Positions 45,195-55,217 of a stretch of 64,000 nucleotides of DNA are shown here, in pieces (position 1 is the stretch's first letter; every line of letters begins with the position of its first letter). This stretch comes from Elioraea tepida. GTDB lineage: Bacteria; Pseudomonadota; Alphaproteobacteria; Acetobacterales; Acetobacteraceae. Both the position numbers and the translations under genes were made by a program. Below the pieces are notes generated by a model, which did not search any database, was not told the DNA's origin, and saw nothing but the letters and a program-made list of their open reading frames with translations. The stretch spans positions 3,115,001-3,179,000 of the forward strand of contig NZ_CP076448.1 in NCBI RefSeq assembly GCF_019203965.1, written 5' to 3'.

Positions 45195-46877
45195 ATGTCG
45201 CCCTTCGTCGAGATCGCGGTCGTCCTCGCCCTTGCCGCCGCCGTCGGCCTTGCCGGCGTGCTCGCGCGGCAGCCGCTGATCGTCTCCTTCATCGCCGTCG
45301 GCATCCTCGCCGGCCCCTCCGGCTTCGGCCTCGTTCAGGCGGACCTTGTCGTCGAGACGCTCGCACGGCTTGGCATCGCGGTGCTGCTGTTCCTCGTCGG
45401 GCTCAAGCTCGATGTCGGGCTGATACGCCGGTTCGGCCGTGTCGCCGCCGCCACCGGGCTCGGGCAGGTCGCTTTCACCTCGGCCGGCGGCTTCGTGATT
45501 TGCCTCGCCCTCGGCCTCGATGCGGTGGAGAGCGCCTATGTCGCGGTTGCTCTCACCTTCTCCTCGACGATTATCATCGTGAAGCTCTTGTCGGACAAGC
45601 GTGAGATCGACGCCCTGCACGGGCGGATCGCGCTCGGTTTCCTGATCGTGCAGGACCTCTGCGTGGTCGCTGCAATGATTGCGCTTTCCGCCTTCGCCGC
45701 CGCCGGCGAGGGCGGTGTCGTGGCGCTCGCTGTCACCACCGCGGCCGGAGTCGCGCTCGTCGCCGCCGCGGGTCTGTTCATGCGCTATGCGGCGGAGCCG
45801 CTGCTCTCCCGGATCGCGCGCGAGCCCGAGCTGCTCGTCATCACTGCGATCGCCTGGGCGTCGCTCTGGGCGGCGGCCGCGGACCTCGTGGGGCTGTCGA
45901 AGGAGCTCGGCGGGCTGATCGCGGGCGTGAGCCTCGGCTCGACCTCGGTGCGCGAGGCGGTGGCCGCGCGTCTTGCGCCCTTGCGTGACTTCCTGCTGCT
46001 CTTCTTCTTCCTCGAGCTCGGCGCGCTGTTCGACTTCTCCGCCGTTGCTGGCCGGCTCGGCGAGGCGGCGGTGCTGTCGCTCTTCGTGCTCGTCGGCAAC
46101 CCGCTGATCGTGATGGCGATCATGGGGGTGATGGGCTACCGGCGGCGCACCGGCTTCCTCGCCGGGCTCACCGTCGCGCAGATCAGCGAGTTCTCGCTTG
46201 TGTTCGTGGCGCTCGGGCGCGAGCTCGGCCATATCGGCGCCGAGGCGGTGGGGCTCACCACGCTGGTGGGCATCGTCACCATCGGCCTCTCCACCTACAC
46301 GATCGTCAACTCGGCCACGCTCTACCGCTGGCTCGGCCCCTGGCTCGGCCTCTTCGAGCGCCGTCACCCCTTCGGCGAGGACCAGGTGCCCGACGCAGCG
46401 GAAGCCCGGCCGTGTGAGGTGATCCTCTTCGGCCTCGGCCGTTACGGCACCGCGATCGCGGAAGGCCTCGCCGCGCGCGGCATCGGCTTCCTCGGAGTGG
46501 ACTTTGACCCGGAGGCGGTGCGCGCCTTCCGGCGCCGCGGCTGGCCAGCGGTCTATGGCGATGCCGCCGACCCGGGCTTCGTCTCCGCTCTGCCGCTCGG
46601 AACGGCCAAGTGGATCGTCGCGGCGATGCCGCACGTGGCGCTGGTGCTCGGCCATGCCGGGACGCGCGAGGCCCTGATCGCCGCCTTGCGCGAGGCAGGG
46701 TTCACCGGCCGCGTGGCGCTGACGGCCACGACCGCCGGGGAGGAGCAGGCGCTGCGCGCGCTCGGCGCCGACCTCGTTCTCAACCCCTTTGCCGATGCCG
46801 CGAAGGAGGCGGTCGATCGGCTCGCAACCGCCCTCGCCGCCGGCCCCACCCCTGCGGCCGCCACCGTTCCGCCATAG
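45195..46877 (+). CDS. CPA2-family cation/proton antiporter with RCK domain (KefB/YbaL-like)
   Basis: This 560-residue protein has twelve or so spans of the CPA2 fold (ARQPLIVSFIAVGILAGPSG, FLVGLKLDVGL, LTFSSTIIIVKLLSDK, LIVQDLCVV). After about residue 408 a cytosolic TrkA-N/RCK domain begins with the Rossmann motif ILFGLGRYG and binds a nucleotide for gating. It probably exchanges K+ or Na+ for H+. ATG 45195 begins just before the first span. rfbB follows after 45 bases on the same strand, but a functional link is not evident. Confidence 0.9.
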   Translation: MSPFVEIAVVLALAAAVGLAGVLARQPLIVSFIAVGILAGPSGFGLVQADLVVETLARLGIAVLLFLVGLKLDVGLIRRFGRVAAATGLGQVAFTSAGGFVICLALGLDAVESAYVAVALTFSSTIIIVKLLSDKREIDALHGRIALGFLIVQDLCVVAAMIALSAFAAAGEGGVVALAVTTAAGVALVAAAGLFMRYAAEPLLSRIAREPELLVITAIAWASLWAAAADLVGLSKELGGLIAGVSLGSTSVREAVAARLAPLRDFLLLFFFLELGALFDFSAVAGRLGEAAVLSLFVLVGNPLIVMAIMGVMGYRRRTGFLAGLTVAQISEFSLVFVALGRELGHIGAEAVGLTTLVGIVTIGLSTYTIVNSATLYRWLGPWLGLFERRHPFGEDQVPDAAEARPCEVILFGLGRYGTAIAEGLAARGIGFLGVDFDPEAVRAFRRRGWPAVYGDAADPGFVSALPLGTAKWIVAAMPHVALVLGHAGTREALIAALREAGFTGRVALTATTAGEEQALRALGADLVLNPFADAAKEAVDRLATALAAGPTPAAATVPP

Positions 46878-46922
46878 CGTGGCTTGCGCCGAGCCACTAA
46901 GCGTGGCCACCCTGAGCGCGCC

Positions 46923-47978
46923 ATGAAGATCCTCGTCACCGGCGGCATGGGGTTCATCGGCTCGGCAGTGATCCGCCGCCTGATCCGCACCACCGGCGCG
47001 ACGGTGGTCAATGTCGACTGCCTGACCTACGCCGCGAGCCCGGAGGCGATCGAGGAGGCGGCGACGAACCCGCGCCACGTGCACGTCAACGCCGACATCG
47101 CCGACGCCGCGGCGATGCGCGCGGTCTTCGCCGCGCACGACCCCGATGCGGTGATGCACCTCGCCGCCGAGAGCCATGTCGACCGCTCAATCGACGGTCC
47201 CGCCGCCTTCGTGCGCACCAACGTCACCGGCACGCTCAGCCTGCTCGAGGCGGCTCTTGCGCATTGGCGGCGGCTGCCCAAGGAGCGCGCCGACGCTTTC
47301 CGCTTCCACCATGTCAGCACCGACGAGGTGTTCGGCCATCTCGAACCGGGCGACCCGCCCTTCACCGCCGCCACGCCATACGCACCGCGCAGCCCCTATG
47401 CGGCCTCGAAGGCCGCTTCCGACCATCTCGTGCGCGCTTTCCACGCGACCTATGGGTTACCGGCCTTCGTGACCAACACCTGCAACAACTATGGGCCGTG
47501 GCAGTTCCCGGAGAAGCTCATTCCGCTTACGATCGCCAATGCGATCGAGGGCAGGAGGCTGCCGGTCTACGGCCGGGGCGAGAATATCCGCGACTGGATC
47601 CATGTCGATGACCACGCCGCCGGCCTCGTCGCCGCTCTGTTCCGCGCGCGGCCGGGCGAGACCTATCTCCTCGGCGCGCATGCCGAGCGTCGCAACATCG
47701 ACGTGGTGCGCGCCATCTGCGCGATCCTCGACCGGCTGATGCCCCACCCTGCGGGCCCGCGCGAGCGTCTGATCGAGTTCGTCGCCGACCGCCCTGGCCA
47801 CGACTTCCGCTACGCGATCGACGCCGCCCCGGCGATGGCGTCGCTCGGCTGGCGGCCGGTGCACTCCTTCGAGAGCGGGCTCGAGTCGACCGTGCGTTGG
47901 TATGTCGACCATGCCGGCTGGTGGAAGGCGATCCGCGCCCGCCGCTATGCCGGGGAGCGGCTCGGCACCGCCGCCTGA
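46923..47978 (+). CDS. rfbB: dTDP-glucose 4,6-dehydratase
   Basis: This 351-residue extended SDR has the NAD motif TGGMGFIGS and the RmlB sequences [14 protein letters not shown] and HVSTDEVFG. The catalytic Y-x-x-x-K is in SPYAASKAA, and [15 protein letters not shown] and [10 protein letters not shown] are also typical. It makes dTDP-4-keto-6-deoxyglucose, the branch point for 6-deoxy and amino sugars. It is the first of four tightly packed genes. Confidence 0.93.
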   Translation: MKILVTGGMGFIGSAVIRRLIRTTGATVVNVDCLTYAASPEAIEEAATNPRHVHVNADIADAAAMRAVFAAHDPDAVMHLAAESHVDRSIDGPAAFVRTNVTGTLSLLEAALAHWRRLPKERADAFRFHHVSTDEVFGHLEPGDPPFTAATPYAPRSPYAASKAASDHLVRAFHATYGLPAFVTNTCNNYGPWQFPEKLIPLTIANAIEGRRLPVYGRGENIRDWIHVDDHAAGLVAALFRARPGETYLLGAHAERRNIDVVRAICAILDRLMPHPAGPRERLIEFVADRPGHDFRYAIDAAPAMASLGWRPVHSFESGLESTVRWYVDHAGWWKAIRARRYAGERLGTAA

Positions 47979-47988
47979 GGGGAAGGGG

Positions 47989-48858
47989 ATGAAGGGGATC
48001 CTGCTCGCCGGCGGGTCCGGCACGCGGCTTCATCCGATGACGCTCGCGGCCTCGAAGCAGCTGCTGCCAGTCTACGACAAGCCGATGGTGTACTACCCGC
48101 TCTCGACGCTGATGCTTGCGGGCATACGCGACATCCTCGTCATCACCACGCCGGCCGACCAGGAGAGCTTCGTCCGGCTGCTTGGCGACGGCTCACGCCT
48201 CGGCATCTCGATCTCCTATGCCGTGCAGCCGAAGCCGGAAGGGATCGCCCAGGCCTTCTTGATCGGTCGGCGTTTCCTCGCAGGCTCGCCCTGCACCCTC
48301 GCGCTCGGCGACAACCTCGTGCACGGCGAGGGGATGGGCGGGCTGCTCGCCCAGGCCGCGCGGCGCGAGCGCGGAGCGACCGTCTTCGCCTACCAGGTGC
48401 GTGACCCCGAGCGCTACGGCGTGGTGTGGTTCGACCACGAGGGCAGGGCCACCGACCTGCGCGAGAAGCCCGCGAACCCGACGAGCAACTGGGCGGTGAT
48501 CGGCCTCTATGTCTATGATGGAGAGGTGTGCGACATCGCCGCCTCGATCGCGCCGTCGCCGCGCGGCGAGCTCGAGATCACCGACGTCAACCGCATCTAC
48601 CTCTCCCGGAACGAACTTGCCGTGGAACGGCTGGGCCGAGGCTACGCCTGGCTCGACGCGGGAACGCCCGCTTCGCTTCTCGCCGCCGCCACCTTCGTGC
48701 ACACGCTCCAGGAGCGCCAGGGGCTGATGATCGGCTGCCCCGAGGAAGTCGCGTTCCGCATGGGCTTCATCAACGCCGAGGTACTCGCCCGGGAGGCGGC
48801 GTCTCTGGGCAGCACGGAGCTCGGCGCCTATCTCGCGCGGATCGCGCGCGAGGGATGA
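47989..48858 (+). CDS. rfbA: Glucose-1-phosphate thymidylyltransferase
   Basis: This 289-residue nucleotidyltransferase has [17 protein letters not shown] at the N-terminus, [30 protein letters not shown] and the allosteric C-terminal region ([14 protein letters not shown]). It makes dTDP-glucose for RfbB. GGGGAAGGGG precedes ATG 47989, and its stop overlaps the start of the next gene (ATGA). Confidence 0.94.
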   Translation: MKGILLAGGSGTRLHPMTLAASKQLLPVYDKPMVYYPLSTLMLAGIRDILVITTPADQESFVRLLGDGSRLGISISYAVQPKPEGIAQAFLIGRRFLAGSPCTLALGDNLVHGEGMGGLLAQAARRERGATVFAYQVRDPERYGVVWFDHEGRATDLREKPANPTSNWAVIGLYVYDGEVCDIAASIAPSPRGELEITDVNRIYLSRNELAVERLGRGYAWLDAGTPASLLAAATFVHTLQERQGLMIGCPEEVAFRMGFINAEVLAREAASLGSTELGAYLARIAREG

Positions 48859-49841
48859 AGGAGCTTCGGGGCCTCCGCGCCGTCGTTACGGGCGGGGCGG
48901 GTTTCCTCGGCGCGACGCTGTGCGCGGCACTCGCTGCCCGCGGCGCGAAAGTTGTCGCGATCGATGCGATGCTTCCAGGGACGGGCGCGAACCGGGCCAA
49001 TCTCGACGGCGTCGACGCCACGCTGGTCGAGGCCGATCTGCGCACGGCCGAGCTCGCGCCCCTGCTCGCCGGTGCGGACGCGATCTTCCACCTCGCCGCG
49101 CACACCTCGCACATGGGAAGCCAGGCAGACCCGCGGCACGACCTCGCCGAGAATGCGGATGCGACGCTCAGGCTCATTCTCGCCGCGCGCGCGGCAGCCC
49201 CCAAGGCGCGCGTCGTGTACGCCTCCACACGCCAGCTCTACGGCCGGCCGCGTACGCTGCCCGTCGCGGAGCACCACCCCGTCGATCCGCCGGATGCGAA
49301 CGCGGTGAGCAAATGGGCTGCGGAGCAGTATTGGCTTCTCGAGACCAAGGTGCACGGCCGCCCCGTGGTGTCGTTGCGGCTCACCAACTGCTATGGCCCG
49401 AGGCTGAGGATCGCTGACGCGCGGCAGACCTTCCTCGGCCTCTGGATACGGCGCGTGCTCGAGGGCGAGGCGTTCGAGGTGTGGGGGGGAGAGCAGAGGC
49501 GCGATCTCGCCTATGGCGAGGACGTGGCGGAAGCTTTCATCGCCGCGCTTGACGCCCCGCCGGGAGTCTACAACGTCGGCGGCAGCCCGGACGTGTCGTT
49601 GCGCGACCTCGCCGACCTTCTCGTGCGCGCCAATGACGGGGCGGGGGCGTTCCGCGTTGTCCCGTTCCCGCCCGAGCGTGCGAAGATCGACATCGGCTCC
49701 TATATCGCCGACGATCGCGCCTTCCGCTCCGCCACCGGCTGGGCGCCCGCCGTGTCGCTGGAGGACGGGCTCAGGCGGACGCTTGCCTGGTTCCGACCGC
49801 GCCTTGCCCGCTATGTCCGACCCGAGGAGGGATCGACATGA
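48855..49841 (+). CDS. NAD-dependent epimerase/dehydratase-type SDR with Asn in place of the catalytic Tyr
   Basis: This 328-residue extended SDR has the NAD motif [12 protein letters not shown], the [15 protein letters not shown] region, the active-site Thr/Ser segment [11 protein letters not shown] and a C-terminal sugar-binding part ([23 protein letters not shown]). The usual Y-x-x-x-K reads N-A-V-S-K, so the general-base Tyr is missing. Some sugar epimerase subfamilies also show Asn here. It lies between rfbA and an aminotransferase with four-base overlaps at both ends, so it should act on the same dTDP-sugar. The reaction is uncertain. Confidence 0.8.
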   Translation: MKELRGLRAVVTGGAGFLGATLCAALAARGAKVVAIDAMLPGTGANRANLDGVDATLVEADLRTAELAPLLAGADAIFHLAAHTSHMGSQADPRHDLAENADATLRLILAARAAAPKARVVYASTRQLYGRPRTLPVAEHHPVDPPDANAVSKWAAEQYWLLETKVHGRPVVSLRLTNCYGPRLRIADARQTFLGLWIRRVLEGEAFEVWGGEQRRDLAYGEDVAEAFIAALDAPPGVYNVGGSPDVSLRDLADLLVRANDGAGAFRVVPFPPERAKIDIGSYIADDRAFRSATGWAPAVSLEDGLRRTLAWFRPRLARYVRPEEGST

Positions 49842-50980
49842 ACGCCTCCCTGCCGCCCGTGCTTGTCCCACAGGCCGACCCGGGCGCTTCCTATCGCGCC
49901 CAGAAGGCCGAGATCGACGCCGCGATCGCCCGTGCGCTTGCCTCCGGCTGGTACATCCTGGGCCGCGAATGCGCCGCCTTCGAGACGGAGTTCGCCGCCT
50001 GGCAGGGGGCGAAGCGTGCCGTCGGCGTGGCCAATGGCACCGATGCGCTCGCCCTGATCCTGCGCGGCCTTGGAATCGGGCCGGGAGACTCGGTGGTGAC
50101 CGTGAGCCACACGGCGGTTGCGACCGTCGCCGCGATCGAGATGGTGGGTGCGGTGCCGATCCTGGTCGACATCGAGCCCGACACCTACACGATGGACCCG
50201 GCCGAGCTCGAGGCCGTGCTCGCCGCACCGCCGCCGGGGGTTCCGCCGATCCGCGCCGTCGTCCCCGTGCATCTCTACGGTCAGCCGGCGGCGATCGAGG
50301 CGATCGTCGCGCTCGCCAACCGCCATGGCGTGGCGGTTGTCGAGGACTGCTCGCAGAGCCACGGCGCGCGGGTGGGCGAGCGGACGTGCGGGACGCTCGG
50401 GCGGGCGGCCGCCTTCAGCCTGTATCCGACGAAGAACCTGGGCGCGCTCGGCGATGGCGGCGTGCTCACAACCGACGACGAGGCGCTGGCCGAGCGGATC
50501 GCCGCGCTTCGCCAGTATGGCTGGCGCCAGCGCTACATCTCCGACCTCCCGGGCGTGAACTCGCGGCTCGACGAGGTCCAGGCCGCGGCGCTTCGGGTGA
50601 AGCTCGCCGCGCTCGATGCTGCGAACGCCCGGCGCCAGGCGATCGCCGCCGCCTATGACGCGGCGGTGGCGGGAAGCGCCCTCGCGCCGCCCGCGAGGCG
50701 CCCGGGCACGACACACGTGTTCCACCAATACGTGCTGCGCTGCGGCGACAGGGCACGGGTGCAGGCGTTCCTTCGCGCACGCGGAATAGCCACCAACATT
50801 CACTACCCCGTTCCGGTGCATCTCCAGCCGGCCTATCGGGGGCGCGTCGCTCTCGGGCCCTCAGCCTGCCGCGAGACCGAGGCCGTGGCAGCCTCTGTGC
50901 TCTCCCTGCCGATGTTTCCGGAACTGACCGACGCCCAGGTCGAGGCCGTCTGCGACGCGCTCCGGGCGCTTTCGGGCTGA
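49838..50980 (+). CDS. DegT/DnrJ/EryC1/StrS family PLP-dependent sugar aminotransferase (FdtB/QdtB-like)
   Basis: This 380-residue type I fold protein has GVANGTDALALILRG, SHTAVATVAAIEMVGAVPI, VEDCSQSHGA and the PLP lysine in YPTKNLGALGDGG. The C-terminal HQYVLRC and NIHYPVPVHLQPAY segments resemble 3-keto sugar transaminases making dTDP-Fuc3N or Qui3N. Its start overlaps the SDR stop (ATGA). It probably adds the amino group in this operon's sugar. Which carbon is aminated is inferred only from similarity. Confidence 0.88.
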   Translation: MNASLPPVLVPQADPGASYRAQKAEIDAAIARALASGWYILGRECAAFETEFAAWQGAKRAVGVANGTDALALILRGLGIGPGDSVVTVSHTAVATVAAIEMVGAVPILVDIEPDTYTMDPAELEAVLAAPPPGVPPIRAVVPVHLYGQPAAIEAIVALANRHGVAVVEDCSQSHGARVGERTCGTLGRAAAFSLYPTKNLGALGDGGVLTTDDEALAERIAALRQYGWRQRYISDLPGVNSRLDEVQAAALRVKLAALDAANARRQAIAAAYDAAVAGSALAPPARRPGTTHVFHQYVLRCGDRARVQAFLRARGIATNIHYPVPVHLQPAYRGRVALGPSACRETEAVAASVLSLPMFPELTDAQVEAVCDALRALSG

Positions 50981-51040
50981 GGCGTCCGGGCAGTCGGTTT
51001 CGCTGGCGAAGCGGGCCTTCGCAGGTGCACACTCGCGCCG

Positions 51041-53838
51041 ATGCCAGAGGCTCCAGGACCGGACCCGCTTTCGGACGCGGCCGCTGCCGCGATCGCCGAG
51101 CTTTCCGAAACCGTCGCCCGCCTGCTTGAGGCGGCGGCGACCGACCCTTTCTCCGACCCGGTCTCCTCGGCGGCGCTTGCGATCTCCCGAAGAATCGATG
51201 ACGGAACGCTCGACCTCGGGACGCTGACGGCGATCCTCCGCCGGCTCGGCGCGGCAGCGTTCCGCTCCCGTGCCGAACGTCTTGCGGGCTATGTCGGTCC
51301 GCCGGGAGAGCCGGCCTTCGCCGCGCTTGCGCAGCGTCTCGTCCGCCCCGACCCGAACGACAGCCCGATTCCCTTCGCTGCTTTCCGCGCTCTCGTCGAA
51401 CACCCGCGCTACGCCGCCGTGTTCACCGCCCACCCGACCTTCGCGATGCCGGCCGAGACGGCTGCCCTGCTCGCGACCTCGGCGGAAGAGAGGCGCGCGA
51501 TCGACCCGCTCGCCCTGCGGCCCGGGCAGATCACGCTCGCCGAGGAGTTCGAGGCGGCAGCGGCGGCCATGGGCCATGCGCGGGATGCGCTCGACCGGCT
51601 CGCCGAGGCGCTGTTCGCAGCGGCGCGCACCGTCTGGCGCGACCGCTGGAGCACGCTCACCCCCGCTCCCGTGCTGGTCGCGAGCTGGGTCGGCTACGAC
51701 ACGGATGGGCGAACCGACATCGGCTTCGCCGACACAATCCGCTACCGGCTGAGGATAAAGGCGCTGTGCAGCTTAAGCGTCTGCGGAAGGCGGCGGGAGA
51801 GGGGCCGCTGGGCGCGCGTGTGGGGGCGGCCCTTGCCGCCGTCGAGGCGCAGATCGCGGCCTGCCCCGAAGGCACCTCGCCGGAACCGGAGGCGGTGCGG
51901 CGCTTTGCGCACGCGCTGATCGACCATGCGGGCGAGGCGCTCACGAGCCCCGAGCCGCTGCTGCCGCTGTTCGCCGAGGCGATCGCCGGCGCTCCAGACG
52001 AAGCGACGAGGATGCGGCTTGCGGTGGCGCGTGCGGGGCTCGTGTCGCACGGGCTTGCGCTTGCGCACACGCATGTTCGCCTGAATGCCACGCAGGTGCA
52101 CAACGCGCTTCGACACCGCCTTGGCTTCGACGGCGGTCCGGAGGATCGTGCCCGGCGTCGCGGCCTCCTTGCCGCGATCAACGCCGCCCTCGACACGGTC
52201 GAGCCCGTGCCGGTAAATTTCGGCGCTCTTCTGACCGAGAGCGCCTCGGCCGCGCGGCTGATGATGACGGTCGCGCAGATCGTCAAGCACATCGACCGGT
52301 CACAGCCGATCCGGTTCCTGATCGCCGAGACGGAGACAGGCTACACGCTCCTTGCCGCCCTGTGGCTCGCGCGTCGCAACGGCGTCGAGCGCCAGGTCGA
52401 GATCAGCCCGCTCTTCGAGACCGCGGAGGGGCTCGAGCGCGGCGCGCGCGTGCTCGAGGAGGCGCTGCGCAGCCCCCACTGGCGCGACTATCTGCGCGCG
52501 ACGGGGCGGCTTGCGATCCAGTTCGGCTATTCCGATTCCGGCCGGTTCGTCGGCCAGCTCGCCGCGAGCTACTGGATCGAGCGGCTTCGGCTCAAGCTCG
52601 CCGAGACCCTTCGCCGCTACGACCTCTCGGGCATCGATCTGATCCTGTTCAACACCCATGGCGAGAGCATCGGCCGCGGCGGCCACCCAACGAGCCTCGC
52701 CGACCGGCTCGAGTATCTCGCCCCGGCGGCTTCGCGGGCGCAATTCGCCGCCGCCGGGCTCGCGGTGCGCGAGGAGAGCAGCTTCCAAGGCTCGGACGGG
52801 TATCTCCTCTTCGGCACGCCGGCGCTCGCCGCCGCGACGGTGGCGCGGATCGCCGAGCACGCCTTCGCGCCCGAACCGGCCGAGGCGTCATCCGACCCCG
52901 TCTATTCGGAGGCGGACTGGGCGGCCGAGTTCTTTGGCACGATCCGGCTCGAGATGGAGGCCCTGGTCGAGGACCCGGGTTATACCGCCCTTCTCGGCGC
53001 CTTCGGCCCGAGCCTGCTCGACCCAACGGGGTCGCGCCCGGCGGCGCGGCAGCGCGACGGGCTCGGGGGGCCGGAGGTGATCACCCATCCGCGCGAGCTG
53101 CGCGCCATCCCGAACAACGCGATCCTGCACCAGCTCGGGTGGCTTGCGAACACGCTGCACGGCCTCGGCCGGGCCGCATCGCGCAGTCCCGAGACCTTCG
53201 CCGAGCTTCGGGCACGCTCGCCACGCTTCGGCCGGGCAATGGCGATGGCAGAAGCCGCGCGGCGTGCGGGCTCGCTCGACATCCTGCGCGCCTATGTGGC
53301 CACCCTCGACCCCGGAACCTGGCTCGACCGTGCGGGTCGGACGCGGCGGCCGGGCCGCCCGGCTGCGCTGATCGCGGTCGCGGAAGCGCTCGAGGGCCTC
53401 GGCCTCTCCGAGCCGGTTCGGCGCCTGTTCCGCCGGCTGCAGCGCGATTCGCTCGCTCTCGAGGCGGCTTGGCCCGGCGAGCGGCCGCCGGAGCGGCTTG
53501 TTCTGTTGCACGCGATCCGGCTCGCGCTGATCCATCGCATCTGGCTTCTTGCGACGCGGATCCCCGATTTCTCGCCGCGCCACGGGATCACGCGCGGCGC
53601 GCTGATCGCCCGGATCCTGCGCCTCGACGTTCCGGCGGCGGTCGCGCTGCTTGAGCAGGTGTTCCCGCGCAATCCCGATGCCGTACTCGCGCTCGAGTTC
53701 GCCGAGCCGCCCGGGCCGGCGGAGGCCGCGAGCTACGAGCAGGAGCACGCCGAGGTGTTCGCCCCGATGCGTGCGCTGTTCGCTCTCGTGCGCGAGGCCT
53801 CCTCCGCGATCACCCAGGAGGTTGGTGCGCACGGGTAA
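51041..53838 (+). pseudogene. ppc: Phosphoenolpyruvate carboxylase with a single-base frameshift
   Basis: About 933 codons are expected, the normal length for this enzyme. The first frame (51041 to about 51757) has TAHPTFAMP and ASWVGYDTDGRTDI. The rest (from about 51760 to the stop at 53838) is in the next frame and holds FGYSDSGRF, the catalytic loop HGESIGRGGHP and RAIPNNAILHQLGW. The switch lies at AAGGCGCTGTGCAG near 51757-51768; restoring one base would join RLRIKA to VQLKRL. Total length, 2798 bases, is one short of a multiple of three. The enzyme makes oxaloacetate from PEP and bicarbonate. All catalytic motifs survive, so a sequencing error is plausible. Confidence 0.85.
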
Positions 53839-54000
53839 CCGAGCGGGCCGGCGGCGCGGTGATCGCACCGGCCGGCCACGCGTCGGTAGAGCGTCTCAGG
53901 CCGCCCCTCCTCCCGAGTGCCTGATTGGGAAGCGGCGGCAATGACCGGCGAAGGGGAGGGGGCGACGCGTGCGGCCGCCCCCGCGAGAGCAGGCTGAGCG

Positions 54001-54599
54001 TCAGGCCTTGCGGCGCCGACGTGCCACCGAAGCGAGGCCGAGCAGGCCCATGCCGAGCAGCCCGAGGGCCGCGGGCTCAGGAACCGGCGTCTCTCCATTG
54101 CCCCCACTCGCGCCGTCGTAGAACGCCAAATGAGAGAGGCCATAGGGCCTCTTGGTGCGCGGGTTGATCGGCGTGGTCTAGCTGCCGGTGTTGCCGCTGG
54201 AGGCGAACAGGTTGAACCCTGACCTACCCTTCGCGACGAACGCCGTGATCATCGGGTCGCCCGGGCCGGGGGTGTAGGTCCAGCTGCCGATGCCCGTACC
54301 ATCGGGATCAAACGTGAATGCGAATTCACTGCCGTCGATCGTTGGAAAACACCAGGAGTTATGACGATCTCCTGAAATACGAAATCGAACTTGATGATCA
54401 ACGGGGTCGGGGCCAGCACCTGATTGCCTGCCGGATCGGTGAAGGAGGCAACGCAGTTCGGTGGGGTCCCAAATAGGCCTGCGCAGTCGTTGCCCTCGAA
54501 GGTTCCGAGCAAGGTTGAGGCTTTGGTCTCCGTGGGCGACAGCGCCCCGCACGCCAGGACTCCGGCGACAGTGGCGCCCAGCCAAGCCTTCTTCATCAT
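54001..54599 (-). pseudogene. PEP-CTERM sorting-signal protein, frameshifted and with an in-frame amber codon
   Basis: ATG 54599, behind GGAGAG, starts a signal peptide (KKAWLGATVAGVLACGALS). The first frame runs to about IVITPGVF. The sequence then continues sensibly (PTIDGSEFAFTFDPDGTG) in another frame, with the break in a TTTT run at about 54348-54351. A TAG at 54178-54180 interrupts the second frame. The same frame continues to a textbook PEP-CTERM tail, VPEPAALGLLGMGLLGLA followed by SVARRRRKA, ending at 54001. Intact relatives are secreted proteins anchored or processed by an exosortase; none is encoded in this window. Confidence 0.75.
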
Positions 54600-54865
54600 G
54601 TCCGCTCTCCGTTCGAGCTAAAACTCACACCAGTTTGTTACATAGGCAGCCTAAGAAGGCATGATCCTTCGCATAGCCGAGTGTTTGCAAACTCTGTGCT
54701 ATTGCGTGATACCAAGTACGTCCGGCATGCGCCCGCCTGCCAAGGCAGCCAAGTGTAAAGGTTTCCGACACGGTCTTCGCGCCCGGGGCCGTCCACCGGC
54801 TCAAAAAGTGGACCAGTGCCGAAGTCATCCGTAAAATTTTCGGGCACGTCGATTTCTGGCGCATG
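54600..54865. other. AT-richer non-coding stretch
   Basis: This 266-base region is clearly less GC-rich than its surroundings (for example CCGTAAAATTTTCGGG near 54830). Only short frames of up to 79 codons are present, and none has a recognisable motif. It should contain the promoter of the broken PEP-CTERM gene. The shift in composition suggests that this segment and the pseudogene were acquired together. Confidence 0.4.
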
Positions 54866-55207
54866 TCACGCCGTCGCGAGCAGCAGCACCCCGGCGACGA
54901 TCAGGAGAAGCCCCGCCACTTGCTGCAGCCCGACCGGCTCGGCCCAGACCAGCCAGCCCACCACCGCCACAACCACGTATTGCGAGGCGGCCGAGGGGAA
55001 CGCCACCGACACCGGAATGCCGCGCAGGGCGAAGAGATAGAGGAAGGCCCCGCCGCCATAGAGCGCGAGCCCCGCGAGCGTGGTTGGGCGGAAGACCTGC
55101 TCGAGCACGCTTCCGGGCGCCGCCGCCCCGGCCTTGAGCAGGAGCTGCCCGAGCACGCCGACGACGAGCGCTCCGATCAGCGCCGCCCAGTACGGGGTGA
55201 GGCTCAC
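54866..55207 (-). CDS. SMR/EamA-type small transporter (ArnE/ArnF-like)
   Basis: This 113-residue protein has four hydrophobic segments (YWAALIGALVVGVLGQLLL, GLALYGGGAFLYLFAL, VSVAFPSAASQYVVVAVVGWLVW, GLLLIVAGVLLL). The topology is that of small multidrug resistance or ArnE/ArnF undecaprenyl-phosphate-sugar flippase subunits. GTG 55207 gives the natural N-terminus. It lies ten bases downstream of an ArnC-like glycosyltransferase, which favours flipping of a lipid-linked sugar over drug export (inference). Confidence 0.78.
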   Translation of the reverse strand: MSLTPYWAALIGALVVGVLGQLLLKAGAAAPGSVLEQVFRPTTLAGLALYGGGAFLYLFALRGIPVSVAFPSAASQYVVVAVVGWLVWAEPVGLQQVAGLLLIVAGVLLLATA

Positions 55208-55217
55208 GGCGTGACGG

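Noticed and set aside
45180-47177. A long minus-strand frame opposite the antiporter and rfbB
   Set aside because: The composition is His/Arg/Glu/Gly-rich with no motif, and the plus-strand genes are unambiguous.
54178-54180. In-frame TAG considered as recoded (pyrrolysine or readthrough)
   Set aside because: The same gene also has a frameshift, and no recoding structure or machinery is visible. Decay or error is simpler.
54638-54864. Short frames in the AT-richer stretch, including one of 79 codons
   Set aside because: No ribosome site, motif or convincing composition; too short to call as an insertion sequence remnant.
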